From assembly GCF_016918565.1 (NCBI RefSeq), contig NZ_JAFFQD010000021.1, forward strand, positions 30,014 to 94,013: DNA of 64,000 nucleotides, in the 5' to 3' direction. A model generated the notes under the pieces. The model made no database searches. It was not told the origin of the DNA and saw only the letters and a list, made by a program, of their open reading frames with translations. Numbering within the stretch: the stretch's first letter is position 1; each line of letters opens with the position of its first letter. A program made the translations under genes and the position numbers. Positions 34,879 to 44,297 of the stretch are shown one piece after another. The stretch comes from Desulfogranum marinum. Lineage in GTDB: Bacteria; Desulfobacterota; Desulfobulbia; Desulfobulbales; Desulfobulbaceae.

Positions 34879-36582
34879 ATGTCTGAACAAATTGTAATAG
34901 ATCCTATAACCAGAATTGAGGGGCATCTTCGCATTGAGTGTGAGGTGGAAAACGGCCAAGTACTGGATGCCCGATCCATCGGAACTATGTGGCGCGGTAT
35001 TGAAACCATTTTAAAAGGCAGGGACCCGCGTGAAGCCTGGCTGATCGTGCAGCGCATCTGCGGGGTATGTACCACTGTCCATGCAATGGCTTCCGTACGT
35101 GCTGTTGAAAATGCATTGGGCCTTGAAGTCCCTGTTAATGCGCAGTACATCAGGAATATGATTGTTGGTGCCCATTGTCTTGCCGATAATATCATTCATT
35201 TCTATATCCTTTCCGCAGTTGACTGGGTAGATATTGCATCGGCAGCCACCAAAGCAGACCCCAAAACAGCGGCGGCTTTGGCCCAGAAGCTCTCTCCCTG
35301 GAAAAATAACAGCTACCAGGAGTTTAAACAGACCCAGGATAAACTAAAGAAATTTATAAGCTCGGGCCAACTGGGTCCTTTTTCAAGTGGCTATTGGGGC
35401 CATCCGGCAATGCAGCTTGATCCTGATGTTAATCTTATCGCTGCGGTACATTATTTCCAGGCTCTGGAGTATCAGCGAAAAATAAACAAGGTTGTGACGG
35501 TGCTAGGATCAAAGACACCGCATATCCAAAATCTTGCTGTGGGCGGGGTTGCCAACCCCATTAATCTGGACAGCCCGGCTACGCTGACCATGGAAAGACT
35601 GTATTACATCAAGACCCTGATGGATGAGGTGCGGGATTTTGTTCAGCAGGTGTATATGGTCGATGTTGCTGCAATCGGGGCAATGTATCCCGAGTGGTGT
35701 GCTTATGGTAAAGGTAACGGCAATTATCTTTCTGTTCCGGAAATGCCTATGGATGAGCAAGGCAAGAACTTTGCCATGCCTGGCGGCTATATAAAAGGCA
35801 GCGATATGGAGAGCTTCAGAAGAATAAGCAGCTCTCAAGACCCATTTTTTGAGGATAATGTCAAAGAAAGTGTTAAGCATTCCTACTATGCAGGTGACTG
35901 GACACGGCATCCTTATGTAGAGGAAACAGAGCCTAACTTTACAGGGAAGGAGGCGGATGGCAAATACTCCTGGGTTAAATCACCATCATTTCAGAATGAA
36001 CCGGCCGAAGTCGGCCCGGTGGCGAGTGTGCTTGCTATGCTTGCAGCACGGCATGCGCCTGCTGTTAAGTATACCAACACGATGCTGGAAACAATGGCGT
36101 CTATTGGTCAGACCACATTTGATACGGATATTCTTCCATCAACCATGGGGCGCCATATCTCAAGGAGCATCAGGGCGGCAGTGGTTCAGGATGCCATGGC
36201 CGAGCAGTGGGAGGCACTGATTTCCAATATTGATTCCGGCGACAATACAACCTTCAATGAGCCTCATTTCCCAGAAGGTGAGCAGCGCGGTGTCGGCATT
36301 CATGAGGCCCCAAGGGGTACCCTCTCGCATTGGATCGTGATTGAAAACGGCAAAATCAGGAATTACCAGGCAGTTGTTCCGTCCACCTGGCTTGCTTGCC
36401 CAAGGGGAACCAATGATGAACCCGGATACTATGAGCGTTGCCTGGTCGGCAACCCGGTTGCTGATCCGGAAAAGCCGCTTGAAATCCTGCGGACCATTCA
36501 CTCTTTTGACCCATGTATGGCTTGTGCCGTGCATATGTTAAACCCTGAAGGGGGGAAATTGTCCACCATCAAAGTGATGTAG
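34879..36582 (+). CDS. hybC: [NiFe] hydrogenase large (catalytic) subunit (HybC type)
   Basis: A 567-residue subunit that binds the Ni-Fe(CN)2CO centre. The N-terminal L1 motif is RICGVC (Cys61, Cys64) and the C-terminal L2 motif is DPCMACAVH (Cys546, Cys549, His552). The last 15 residues after His552 form the peptide removed by the maturation protease HybD. Cysteine rather than selenocysteine is at the bridging position. Exported by the signal on HybO. Together with hybO-A-B it forms a group 1 uptake hydrogenase that oxidises H2 and reduces quinone. AAGGAG precedes the ATG. Confidence 0.96.
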   Translation: MSEQIVIDPITRIEGHLRIECEVENGQVLDARSIGTMWRGIETILKGRDPREAWLIVQRICGVCTTVHAMASVRAVENALGLEVPVNAQYIRNMIVGAHCLADNIIHFYILSAVDWVDIASAATKADPKTAAALAQKLSPWKNNSYQEFKQTQDKLKKFISSGQLGPFSSGYWGHPAMQLDPDVNLIAAVHYFQALEYQRKINKVVTVLGSKTPHIQNLAVGGVANPINLDSPATLTMERLYYIKTLMDEVRDFVQQVYMVDVAAIGAMYPEWCAYGKGNGNYLSVPEMPMDEQGKNFAMPGGYIKGSDMESFRRISSSQDPFFEDNVKESVKHSYYAGDWTRHPYVEETEPNFTGKEADGKYSWVKSPSFQNEPAEVGPVASVLAMLAARHAPAVKYTNTMLETMASIGQTTFDTDILPSTMGRHISRSIRAAVVQDAMAEQWEALISNIDSGDNTTFNEPHFPEGEQRGVGIHEAPRGTLSHWIVIENGKIRNYQAVVPSTWLACPRGTNDEPGYYERCLVGNPVADPEKPLEILRTIHSFDPCMACAVHMLNPEGGKLSTIKVM

Positions 36583-36630
36583 GATTTTTCGCACGGCTGA
36601 CAACCAGCGAGACTTATTGTAACTCGGCTG

Positions 36631-36672
36631 CCCCATCACTTGATTTCCTGTTACATTGGTTAAGTGGTGGGG
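36631..36672 (+). promoter_or_regulatory. inverted repeat between hybC and hybD
   Basis: CCCCATCACTT (36631-36641) pairs at 10 of 11 positions with AAGTGGTGGGG (36662-36672). The outer segments TGACAACC (about 36598-36605) and GGTTGTCA extend the symmetry. There is no T-run at the 3' side, so processing or reduced hybD transcription is more likely than full termination. Confidence 0.45.
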
Positions 36673-36697
36673 TTGTCATCTTTTTAAGGTTTAAAAT

Positions 36698-37198
36698 ATG
36701 ACCTGTTTGCACAATAAAACCATTGGCATACTCGGCATCGGTAATTTGCTGCTGGGTGATGAAGGTTTCGGGGTTCACTGTGTGCAGCACATTGAACAGT
36801 GCTATGAGATACCTGAAAATATACGTGTTTTCGATGGCGGTACAGCCGGCATATTGCTCGCGCCGTTTATAGAGCAGTGTGATCGACTTTATGTTTTGGA
36901 TGTGATTGATCTGGAAGACGATCCAGGTTCTGTTCATCTTTTTACAGAGGAAGATGTCAGGGCAGGGGATGTGCAAACGAGAATGTCACCCCACCAAATA
37001 GGAATGCTGGAGATTCTTGATATCTGTAAGATCAGAGGAAAGGTACCAGAGCAGGTACAGTTTATAACCGTTGTCCCGCAGACTCTGGAGCCTGGAATGG
37101 ACCTTTCCCCGTTGATTGCAGAGCGCGTTACCGATGTTATCGACATTCTTTTGCAATCGTTGGCAACGTTATCTGTATCGCTGACTGAGAAAAAATAA
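36698..37198 (+). CDS. hybD: hydrogenase maturation protease (HybD/HyaD family)
   Basis: A 166-residue endopeptidase. It begins with ILGIGNLLLGDEGFGVH, the family hallmark in which Glu (GDEG) binds nickel in the precursor. It also has the conserved FDGGTAG, DVIDL and the His-containing SPHQIGMLE segment. It removes the C-terminal peptide of HybC after Ni insertion. The other hyp maturation genes are not in the window. It is 115 bp downstream of hybC, the largest gap in this operon. Confidence 0.93.
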   Translation: MTCLHNKTIGILGIGNLLLGDEGFGVHCVQHIEQCYEIPENIRVFDGGTAGILLAPFIEQCDRLYVLDVIDLEDDPGSVHLFTEEDVRAGDVQTRMSPHQIGMLEILDICKIRGKVPEQVQFITVVPQTLEPGMDLSPLIAERVTDVIDILLQSLATLSVSLTEKK

Positions 37199-37444
37199 CA
37201 CCGTAATTCTCGCCCTTGCTTTGGTTTCCCGTTGCGCGGCGAGGGTAAGAGCGCGGCAGTGGTACAGCAAAATCTAGACTCAATGCGGTACTGTTGCTGA
37301 TTATACATAAAGCCTGTAACTGCTCACTGGTGCCTCATCTTTGGACAGGCGCGATTTTTCGCTATAGCCACTCTATGCGGGAGATCGTGACCGTCCAAAG
37401 AGGTAAGCGACCAGCGGGAGACTCCGTGGGATGCCTGTGAGAAG

Positions 37445-37768
37445 TTACTTTTCTTTTTGCGGATTGACCCCTTGTTTGGCTTGATTAATCACCCTGCCGC
37501 ACCTGGGGCAATCGATCACCAGCCTGGCATTGGAAAAGCCGGCGCCATATTCAGCCTTCATTGTTGCCCTGGCGCCGCAGAGATCACAGACGGCGGGCAT
37601 AATTCCTTTTCGGATTTTGTTGCAGAGGAATGCAACGACAGTGCTGAGCGTCGCAAAACCGACAAGGGAGAATTTTTCTCCTCCATTAAGATAAATGATG
37701 GCAAGAAGGAAAACAATGACAGCCGTTACAATGCGTAGCTTATGAAAAGAGCGGAAATTTAAATACAT
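37445..37768 (-). CDS. small membrane protein with C-terminal zinc-ribbon-like segment
   Basis: A 107-residue protein with two hydrophobic segments (about residues 12-28 and 34-47), followed by two Cys-x2-Cys motifs (CDLCG and CPRCG) that could bind zinc. I recognise no family. It is convergent with hybD, on the opposite strand, and has no clear ribosome-binding site. The paired CxxC motifs favour a real gene. Confidence 0.5.
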   Translation of the reverse strand: MYLNFRSFHKLRIVTAVIVFLLAIIYLNGGEKFSLVGFATLSTVVAFLCNKIRKGIMPAVCDLCGARATMKAEYGAGFSNARLVIDCPRCGRVINQAKQGVNPQKEK

Positions 37769-38025
37769 TTTATATGGATATGTAAAGGGGATCTAGAGCC
37801 AAAAAAACAACTTTCATTTCTGGGCTATTTACCCTGCTTTCGGCATTTATTGAACTGAAATTACATGTAGCTATATCTCAAGCGATAGGTTTCCAGCAGC
37901 ATGCGTCCTGCCTGGTGCTTACCTGTAGCCCCTCCGGCTGATACTGAATTGTTATTCAGTCCCATAGCATAAAATCATTGACAATTTGCAGCTCCGGCGT
38001 TTATTTAACTCCCTATTTTAGATAC

Positions 38026-38263
38026 TAACCCGGATTTCTCATGAGTTTTTTTATTTCCGAATTAACCTACTGATATTGATAAAAAATACGGCAGCACTAA
38101 ATAAACAGACTGTTTTTTTCGTCGATAATCAAAAAACTCACCCTCCGGGTCAGCGGATTTTTCCGCAGACTCTTTGTTGCAGGCCATTTGCGGTAGCTTA
38201 CTACAGCTGCATGTCCTGCGCCTCGATCTGCGAAAAACTTCACTGATGAGAAATCCGGGCTAA
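38026..38263 (+). mobile_element. MITE-like element family A, copy 3
   Basis: 238 bp with perfect 14-bp inverted ends CCCGGATTTCTCAT (38029-38042) and ATGAGAAATCCGGG (to 38259), flanked by direct CTAA on both sides (38025-38028 and 38260-38263). It is the best-preserved copy at its ends. Its interior matches copy 1 but lacks about 15 bases around 38200. The right end lies only 37 bp ahead of the dctP start. The remaining 37769-38025 region holds no visible gene. Confidence 0.85.
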
Positions 38264-38299
38264 AGGTATTGGATTATCATCAATCTCAAGGGGGTATGG

Positions 38300-39355
38300 A
38301 TGCAACTCAAAAAAGTAATTTTGACTGTGGCGGCTTTGTTTTTTGTCTCGACTGTCACGACCACCAGCGTGCTGGGAGCTGATAAATTTGTCTGGAAAAT
38401 GGCTACATCATGGCCGGATGGGACAATTCTTCAGGAATCTGCTACTTCTTTTGCCGATCAAGTAACGAAAATGAGTAATGGTCGGCTGACCATTAAAACC
38501 TACCCTGCCGGAGTGCTTATGGGTGCGTTGGAGGTAACCGATTCGGTGCGGATGGGCGTTATCGATGCTGCCCACTCCTCGCCAAGTTACTCGGTCGGCC
38601 AGTTGCCTGCCGCTCCTTTGTTTGGCTATATTCCTTTTGGCATGGAAGCGATTCCGTATCTTACCTGGCTGTACGAAGGGGAAGGGAGTCAGTTACTTGA
38701 TGAATTGTATGCGAAATTTGATCTTGGTTATGTTGCTCCCTGTGGTATTATCCCCAGTGAGAATCTTGCCTGGTCCAATAAACCCATTACCAAGATGGAA
38801 GACTTCAAAGGGCTGAAGTTTCGTACTTCCGGGTACTGGGGTGAAATCTTAAGCGAAGCAGGCGCCTCTGTGATGATGCTTCCAGCCGGTGAGGTATACG
38901 AAGCACTGCAACGGAAAGTGTTGGATGCCGGAGAGTTCAGCATTCCCAACATTGATAAGGATCTTGCCTTTTACGAAATTGCAGATTACCTGCTGGTTCC
39001 GGGCATTCACCAGACAAGTACCATTCTTGACCTCAAGATTAACAAGCGTTCCTGGAATAAACTTCCTGAAGATCTTAAAGAGATCGTTCGTGTTGCTGCA
39101 AAGGCTACAACCATAGAACTACTAACCAAATGCATCGTAAGAGATGTGCCTGCCCTCGACTTTTTCAAGGAAAAGGGTGTGAAAATTCAGTACCTCGATC
39201 CGGAAATCCAGAAAGCTTTGGCTGTGAAGGCCGCCGCATTGATGGAGAAAAAGAGCGCAAATGATCCTTTCTTTAAAAAGGTGTACGAATCCCAGAAAAA
39301 ATTCCGCACTGGATATGATCAGTACAAAGCACTTATGACTCCCTCCTTTAAATAA
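38300..39355 (+). CDS. dctP: TRAP transporter substrate-binding protein (DctP family)
   Basis: A 351-residue periplasmic protein. A signal peptide of about 26 residues ends near VLGA. The mature protein has the DctP fold, with the conserved Arg in FKGLKFRTSG (near residue 174) that binds the substrate carboxylate. It works with DctQ and DctM to import an organic acid using a Na+ gradient. The operon continues into lutA-lutB-lutC, so lactate is the likely substrate; lactate-binding TRAP proteins are known in other bacteria. AAGGGGG precedes the ATG. Confidence 0.92.
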   Translation: MQLKKVILTVAALFFVSTVTTTSVLGADKFVWKMATSWPDGTILQESATSFADQVTKMSNGRLTIKTYPAGVLMGALEVTDSVRMGVIDAAHSSPSYSVGQLPAAPLFGYIPFGMEAIPYLTWLYEGEGSQLLDELYAKFDLGYVAPCGIIPSENLAWSNKPITKMEDFKGLKFRTSGYWGEILSEAGASVMMLPAGEVYEALQRKVLDAGEFSIPNIDKDLAFYEIADYLLVPGIHQTSTILDLKINKRSWNKLPEDLKEIVRVAAKATTIELLTKCIVRDVPALDFFKEKGVKIQYLDPEIQKALAVKAAALMEKKSANDPFFKKVYESQKKFRTGYDQYKALMTPSFK

Positions 39356-39375
39356 TAAAAATATATTCATTCATT

Positions 39376-39409
39376 AAAGGAGCCGCCGGGCATACCCGGC
39401 GGCTCCTTT
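39376..39409 (+). promoter_or_regulatory. strong hairpin between dctP and dctQ
   Basis: A perfect 15-bp stem (AAAGGAGCCGCCGGG and its complement) with the loop CATA. The 3' arm ends in TTTG rather than a long T-run. Probably partial termination or protection of the dctP message, so that more binding protein than membrane subunit is made. Confidence 0.7.
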
Positions 39410-39436
39410 GTTTGTTGGAGCACAGGTTTTTCCGAG

Positions 39437-39955
39437 ATGAAAATAATACGTAGTATTGTGAAGGCGATTGATGCCATCAGCGAAACTTCGGCTAAAATTA
39501 TCATCTGGTTGGTTATGCTGCTGACCGTTGTTATTGGGTATGAAATTTTTTCCCGTTATGTCCTGAATCAGCCGACAAAGTGGTCTTTTGATCTCAGCTA
39601 TATGATTGGCGGTACTTTTTTCCTGCTGGGCGAGGCATGGACGCTTAAGAAGAAACACCATGTACGGATAGATATCTTGTACAATCGGTTCTCACCGAAA
39701 ACAAAGGCGCTGGTCGATGCCGTGCTGTATCTTGTTTTTTTCTTTCCGTTGTGGGGTGGTCTGTTTTATGCCTTGCTTCCGTATGTGGCGTTTTCCTGGG
39801 AAATCGGAGAAAGATCGATGCAGGGGTATTGGCAGCCCATTATATATCCCTTTAAAACGGTGATGCCCATTGGTGTTGGTTTACTTGTATTGCAAGGTTT
39901 TGCAGAGTTTTTGCGCAACATTGTTTTTGTCTGCAATGGCGGTGAGATACGATGA
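39437..39955 (+). CDS. dctQ: TRAP transporter small membrane subunit (DctQ family)
   Basis: A 172-residue protein with four membrane helices and the family pattern EIFSRYVLNQPTKWS and DLSYMIGGTFFLLGEAW. It is required with DctM for transport. The dctM start overlaps its stop by four bases. Confidence 0.9.
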   Translation: MKIIRSIVKAIDAISETSAKIIIWLVMLLTVVIGYEIFSRYVLNQPTKWSFDLSYMIGGTFFLLGEAWTLKKKHHVRIDILYNRFSPKTKALVDAVLYLVFFFPLWGGLFYALLPYVAFSWEIGERSMQGYWQPIIYPFKTVMPIGVGLLVLQGFAEFLRNIVFVCNGGEIR

Positions 39956-41271
39956 GTCCTGAGATATCTGTTGCACTGATGTTTGCAACGCTGTTTACCG
40001 GAATTTTTCTCGGTTTTCCCACGGCATTTGTGTTGGGTGGAGTGGCCTTTCTTTTTGGGGCCAATTTTATGGGAGCCGATATTTACGGCCTTTTTATTGC
40101 TCGATTATTCGGGTTGATGAAAAACTACACCCTGCTCGCAGTGCCCCTGTTTTTGTTTATGGGGGTATTTATGGAAAAATCCGGGATGGCTGAGCGTCTT
40201 TTTAATGCGATGCACATCTTGTGGGGTCGTTTCAGGGGTGGACTTGGCATCTCTACCATAGCCATTTCCGCTATTTTTGCTGCTGCAACCGGTGTTGTCG
40301 GAGCCTCTGAGATTACCATCGGCCTCATGGCACTGCCGGTCATGCTTGCCAAAAAATACAATAAATCCATGGCGTGTGGTGCTATTTGTGCCGGTGGTAC
40401 CTTGGGCATCCTCATTCCGCCGAGTGTCATGATTATTGTCTACGGCCCCATTGCCCGGATATCCGTGGGCAAGCTCTTTCTTGGGTGTCTTGTCCCTGGC
40501 CTGTTACTGACCCTGCTCTATATGTTGTATATTGGCATTCGCTGTTACTTCAGGCCTCAAGATGGCCCACCAATGCCGGTTGAAGAACGCCAGGCAACGG
40601 TTAAGGAAAAAATATTAATTTTGACAACTTCTGTCATTCCCCCGGCGCTCATTATTTTTTCTGTGCTGGGGAGTATTTTTTTCGGGATTGCTGCTGTTAC
40701 TGAAGCTGCTGCTGTGGGCGCTGTTGCCAGTATGGTCCTTGCTGCTTCCTATGGTAAGCTCAATGTCGGGGTCGTAAAAGATGCCTGTCGACAGACCCTG
40801 AGCATTACAGCCATGATCATGATGATCGCCATTGGCGCGACTTTCTTTTCCACTGTTTTTGTAGCACTTGGTGGAGACGAGGTGATCACCAGTATGTTTA
40901 TGAACCTGCCCATAGGCAAATGGGGCATTCTCTTCACGATTATGCTGCTTTTGGTATTTTGCGGCATGTTCATCGATTGGATGGGTATTCTGTTTATAAT
41001 CGTGCCCTTAATAACCCCCATTGCAGCAGAGCTGGGTTTTGATCCGGTATGGTTTGCAGTGTTGGTGATGGTGAATCTGCAAATTTCCTTTCTCACCCCG
41101 CCTTTTGCGTATTCCATCTTTTATTTAAAAGGCATTGCGCCGCCAAATGTCGAGACCATCGATATCTATCGCGGGGTGATGCCTTTTGTCGGGCTGCAGG
41201 TGCTTGCTATCATTCTTTTAATTATCTTTCCTTCATTAATTACATGGTTACCATCCCATCTTATATATTAA
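39952..41271 (+). CDS. dctM: TRAP transporter large membrane subunit (DctM family)
   Basis: A 439-residue channel subunit with about 12 helices. Conserved segments include ATGVVGASEITIGLMALP near residue 103 and GGTLGILIPPSVMIIVYG near residue 146. It carries the substrate across the inner membrane. It overlaps dctQ (ATGA) and is followed 12 bp later by lutA. Confidence 0.94.
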   Translation: MSPEISVALMFATLFTGIFLGFPTAFVLGGVAFLFGANFMGADIYGLFIARLFGLMKNYTLLAVPLFLFMGVFMEKSGMAERLFNAMHILWGRFRGGLGISTIAISAIFAAATGVVGASEITIGLMALPVMLAKKYNKSMACGAICAGGTLGILIPPSVMIIVYGPIARISVGKLFLGCLVPGLLLTLLYMLYIGIRCYFRPQDGPPMPVEERQATVKEKILILTTSVIPPALIIFSVLGSIFFGIAAVTEAAAVGAVASMVLAASYGKLNVGVVKDACRQTLSITAMIMMIAIGATFFSTVFVALGGDEVITSMFMNLPIGKWGILFTIMLLLVFCGMFIDWMGILFIIVPLITPIAAELGFDPVWFAVLVMVNLQISFLTPPFAYSIFYLKGIAPPNVETIDIYRGVMPFVGLQVLAIILLIIFPSLITWLPSHLIY

Positions 41272-41283
41272 GCGAGACCTACA

Positions 41284-42024
41284 ATGCAGAAAAAAGATAA
41301 CGTCACCCTTTTTGTGCAATGTATTGTGGATACGATGTATCCCGAAGTTGCCGAGTCAATGGTTGATGTGCTTGAGGGCCTGGGCCTGCATGTTGACTGT
41401 CCCACTGAACAAACCTGCTGCGGGCAGCCTGCTTTTAATGCCGGGCACCAGCAGGTTGCACGTGCTGCGGCTGAAAAATTCATCACCATTTTTGAAGGGG
41501 CGCAAACCATTGTCTCCCCATCAGGTTCTTGCGTGAATATGGTGAGAAATCACTATCAGGATTTATTTAAGGATGACCCTGCAATGCTGGCCCGTGTCAA
41601 AGCTATCGGTGAACGGACCTTTGAATTTACCGAGTATATAGTGGATGTGCTGGGGGTTGAAGATGTCGGGGCACGATTCAACGGCAAGGTGACCTACCAT
41701 GCATCGTGTCATCTTAATCGATTTCTGCATATTGACCGGCAACCGCGAGCGTTGCTTGCCAATATAAGTGATATGACACTTGTCGAAATGAAAGATGCGG
41801 ATAAATGCTGCGGTTTTGGCGGCACCTTTGCGGTCAAGTTTTCAGAGATATCCGAGGCGCTGGTAGAGGACAAGGTCAACAATATTATCGCTTCAGGAGC
41901 CGATGTGGTAGCTGGTTGTGATATGGGATGTTTGATGAATATTGAAGGGATGCTGAGCAGAAAGCAGTCGCCGGTAAAGGTTATGCATATTGCAGAGCTG
42001 CTTGCAGGAAAGAGTTATGAGTGA
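41284..42024 (+). CDS. lutA: LutA-type lactate utilization protein with two CCG domains
   Basis: A 246-residue protein with two cysteine-rich CCG domains: C-x-(..)-TCCGQPAFN near residue 43 and KCCGFGGTF near residue 178, with partner Cys in FVQCIVDTMYP and HASCHLNRF. The domains are thought to hold iron-sulfur centres and pass electrons during lactate oxidation. It is an unfused equivalent of the C-terminal third of the protein at 3598-5775. It overlaps lutB. Confidence 0.93.
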   Translation: MQKKDNVTLFVQCIVDTMYPEVAESMVDVLEGLGLHVDCPTEQTCCGQPAFNAGHQQVARAAAEKFITIFEGAQTIVSPSGSCVNMVRNHYQDLFKDDPAMLARVKAIGERTFEFTEYIVDVLGVEDVGARFNGKVTYHASCHLNRFLHIDRQPRALLANISDMTLVEMKDADKCCGFGGTFAVKFSEISEALVEDKVNNIIASGADVVAGCDMGCLMNIEGMLSRKQSPVKVMHIAELLAGKSYE

Positions 42025-43456
42025 AATAACATCAGCAGAGTATAAAAAAGTAGCAGTCGATTCCATTGCAGATCCAGTACTGCAGTCTGCACTGGAAAGT
42101 CTCCAGTCCCGGCTTGGCCCGGCAACGCAGAATCTTTATCAGAATCTTCCCGAAGGGCAGGAATTGCGGAAAACAGCCCATGGGTACAGGCGTAAGGCAA
42201 TCGATAATTTAGATATCCTTCTCGAAGCCCTGGCTGATAATGTAGAGAAAAATGGCGGCACGGTACATTTTGCAGCAACGGATAAGGAAGCTGTGGATAT
42301 CTGTCTAAACATAGCCCGCGACCACGATGTAAAAAAAGTGGTTAAAGGCAAGTCCATGGTCACCGAAGAGATCGGCCTCAATCACGCCCTTGAAGAGGCG
42401 GGTATCGATGTTGCCGAAACTGATCTTGGTGAATTCATCATCCAGCTTGCAGACGAAAAGCCGACCCACATTGTTGCTCCTGCCATCCATAAGACCAGGC
42501 AGCAGGTTGGGAAACTTTTTTCAGAAAAACTGGGTACCCCATATACGGAAGACCCTCCCACCTTGACCTTTGACGCGCGAAAGGCCCTGCGTGAGAAATT
42601 TTTGACTGCTGATATGGGCATTACAGGCTGTAATCTAGCCTGTGCGGAAACAGGACATATTACAACGGTTTCCAATGAGGGTAACATCAGGATGTCCACG
42701 ACCTTGCCCAAGGTGCATGTAGCCTTTATGGGCATGGAACGGATCGTTGCCAACCTGGAAGAGCAGCAGTCCATCCTCAGGTTGATGTCCATGGGCGCTG
42801 CAGGTCAACAGATCGGTGGCTATGTGAGTTATATAGGTGGGCCGGCAGCAGAAAATCACTGCGACGGGCCACAGGCTTTTCATCTGATTATAGTGGACAA
42901 TGGCCGGTCAAAAATTCTTGCAGATGAAGAATTTCGAGAGATGCTTTGTTGCATTCGATGTGGAGCCTGTTTAAATGTCTGCCCGGTGTACGGTAAGATT
43001 GGCGGACAAGCGTATGGATCCGCCTATTCCGGACCGGTTGGTGCGGTGGTCACTCCACTTCTTTTTGGGGTGAACAATGCTGCTGATCTCTGCACCGGCG
43101 AGACGTTGTGCGGAGCCTGTCGGCAGGCATGTCCGTTGGAAATTAACCTGCCAAGGATGCTGTTGGCCTTGCGTGCGAAGCTCTCTGAAGGTGATGCCAA
43201 GTGGGGGGTGCAGCCCAAAGGAAAGTCGGAAAAACTGATGTTTGAAGCATGGCAGAAAATCATCAAGCGGCGCAAGGTGTATGACCTTTTTTTAAAAATC
43301 GGCTATGTGCTGCAGAAAATATTGCCTGCACAGGATGGTATGATCCGTCGTCTTCCTTTTCCATTTAACGGCTGGACCAATAATCGCAACCTAAAGCCTT
43401 TGGCTGCCAAGACCTTTATGCAGAGATGGAAAGAGCGAGAGGGAGGAAAACAGTGA
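42017..43456 (+). CDS. lutB: LutB-type iron-sulfur lactate utilization protein
   Basis: A 479-residue protein. The LUD domain (about residues 60-300; KSMVTEEIGLNHALEE, AETGHITTVSNEGN) is followed by ferredoxin-like cysteines CIRCGACLNVCPVY near residue 315 and LCGACRQACPLEI near 365. It is the middle subunit of the LutABC system. ATG at 42017 overlaps the lutA stop by eight bases and has AGGAAAG upstream; a TTG frame from 41990 is not the start. Its organisation equals the first two thirds of the fused protein at 3598. Confidence 0.94.
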   Translation: MSEITSAEYKKVAVDSIADPVLQSALESLQSRLGPATQNLYQNLPEGQELRKTAHGYRRKAIDNLDILLEALADNVEKNGGTVHFAATDKEAVDICLNIARDHDVKKVVKGKSMVTEEIGLNHALEEAGIDVAETDLGEFIIQLADEKPTHIVAPAIHKTRQQVGKLFSEKLGTPYTEDPPTLTFDARKALREKFLTADMGITGCNLACAETGHITTVSNEGNIRMSTTLPKVHVAFMGMERIVANLEEQQSILRLMSMGAAGQQIGGYVSYIGGPAAENHCDGPQAFHLIIVDNGRSKILADEEFREMLCCIRCGACLNVCPVYGKIGGQAYGSAYSGPVGAVVTPLLFGVNNAADLCTGETLCGACRQACPLEINLPRMLLALRAKLSEGDAKWGVQPKGKSEKLMFEAWQKIIKRRKVYDLFLKIGYVLQKILPAQDGMIRRLPFPFNGWTNNRNLKPLAAKTFMQRWKEREGGKQ

Positions 43457-44238
43457 TGCCGGGGCGAACCGAGTTTATACAAACCATTGGTAAGGCACTG
43501 GGAAGAGGGGCAGGGAATGCTGGTGATGCAGATATCTTCACCACAACAGCCTCGCTGGAGCAGGAAGCACTGCTTGCAAGAATCAAAACACGATCAGCAG
43601 CTGAGAGAAAACAGTTACGGGGTGTGATTGAGCAGGTAGCAGGGCCGCTGCACATTGATTTTCATCCTGAGGACAACCTGGACGATATTGCAGGCGCCAT
43701 TGGCAGGTTGATTCTTGAAAAAGATCCAGAGTGGGGGACAGAGAAAAGTGTTGTTCGCTGGGACCATCCACTTTTGAGCCGGTTGCACCTGGAATCCCTT
43801 GCCGAGCTTGATGGAGTTACTCTCCATACAACCGATTGTGTGTCAGGAGGACAGGGTGCAAAGGTTTCAGCAGCTGCGCAGCGCTCAGCTATAAGGGAAA
43901 ATGTTGAAGCTTCTTTCATCGGCATCACCTCTGCCGATTATCTTGCTGCTGCTACTGCCACCCTGGTCATGCGAAGCAGACCTGGCCATGCCCGTTCAGC
44001 TTCTTTGGTGCCGTCCATTCATATTGTGGTGATTGAGGAAGAGAAATTACTGGCCAACCTGGAAGAGCTGTACACGCTTTTGAAGTGGGATCCGGAAGAA
44101 CAGGCTCAAGGGTTGACCAACTGTCTGTCGCTCATCTCCGGTCCAAGTAAGACTGGAGACATCGAGTTGGTCATGGTTCATGGTGCGCATGGACCAAGGG
44201 AATTGCACCTGTTTATTGTAAAAGGAGAAGCTCCTTAA
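43456..44238 (+). CDS. lutC: LutC-type LUD-domain lactate utilization protein
   Basis: A 260-residue LUD protein with the ITSADYLAAATATLVM segment and the C-terminal ISGPSKTGDIELVMVHGAHGPRELH, as in LutC. ATG at 43456 shares its A with the lutB stop (TGATG) and has GGGAGG 9 bases ahead. It completes the dctPQM-lutABC operon. It is longer than the LutC at 3008. Confidence 0.92.
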   Translation: MPGRTEFIQTIGKALGRGAGNAGDADIFTTTASLEQEALLARIKTRSAAERKQLRGVIEQVAGPLHIDFHPEDNLDDIAGAIGRLILEKDPEWGTEKSVVRWDHPLLSRLHLESLAELDGVTLHTTDCVSGGQGAKVSAAAQRSAIRENVEASFIGITSADYLAAATATLVMRSRPGHARSASLVPSIHIVVIEEEKLLANLEELYTLLKWDPEEQAQGLTNCLSLISGPSKTGDIELVMVHGAHGPRELHLFIVKGEAP

Positions 44239-44297
44239 GAAATATCCCGGAGCAATACTACCTTTTTTTTTCAATCACTTCTTCACACTCGGTAAAC

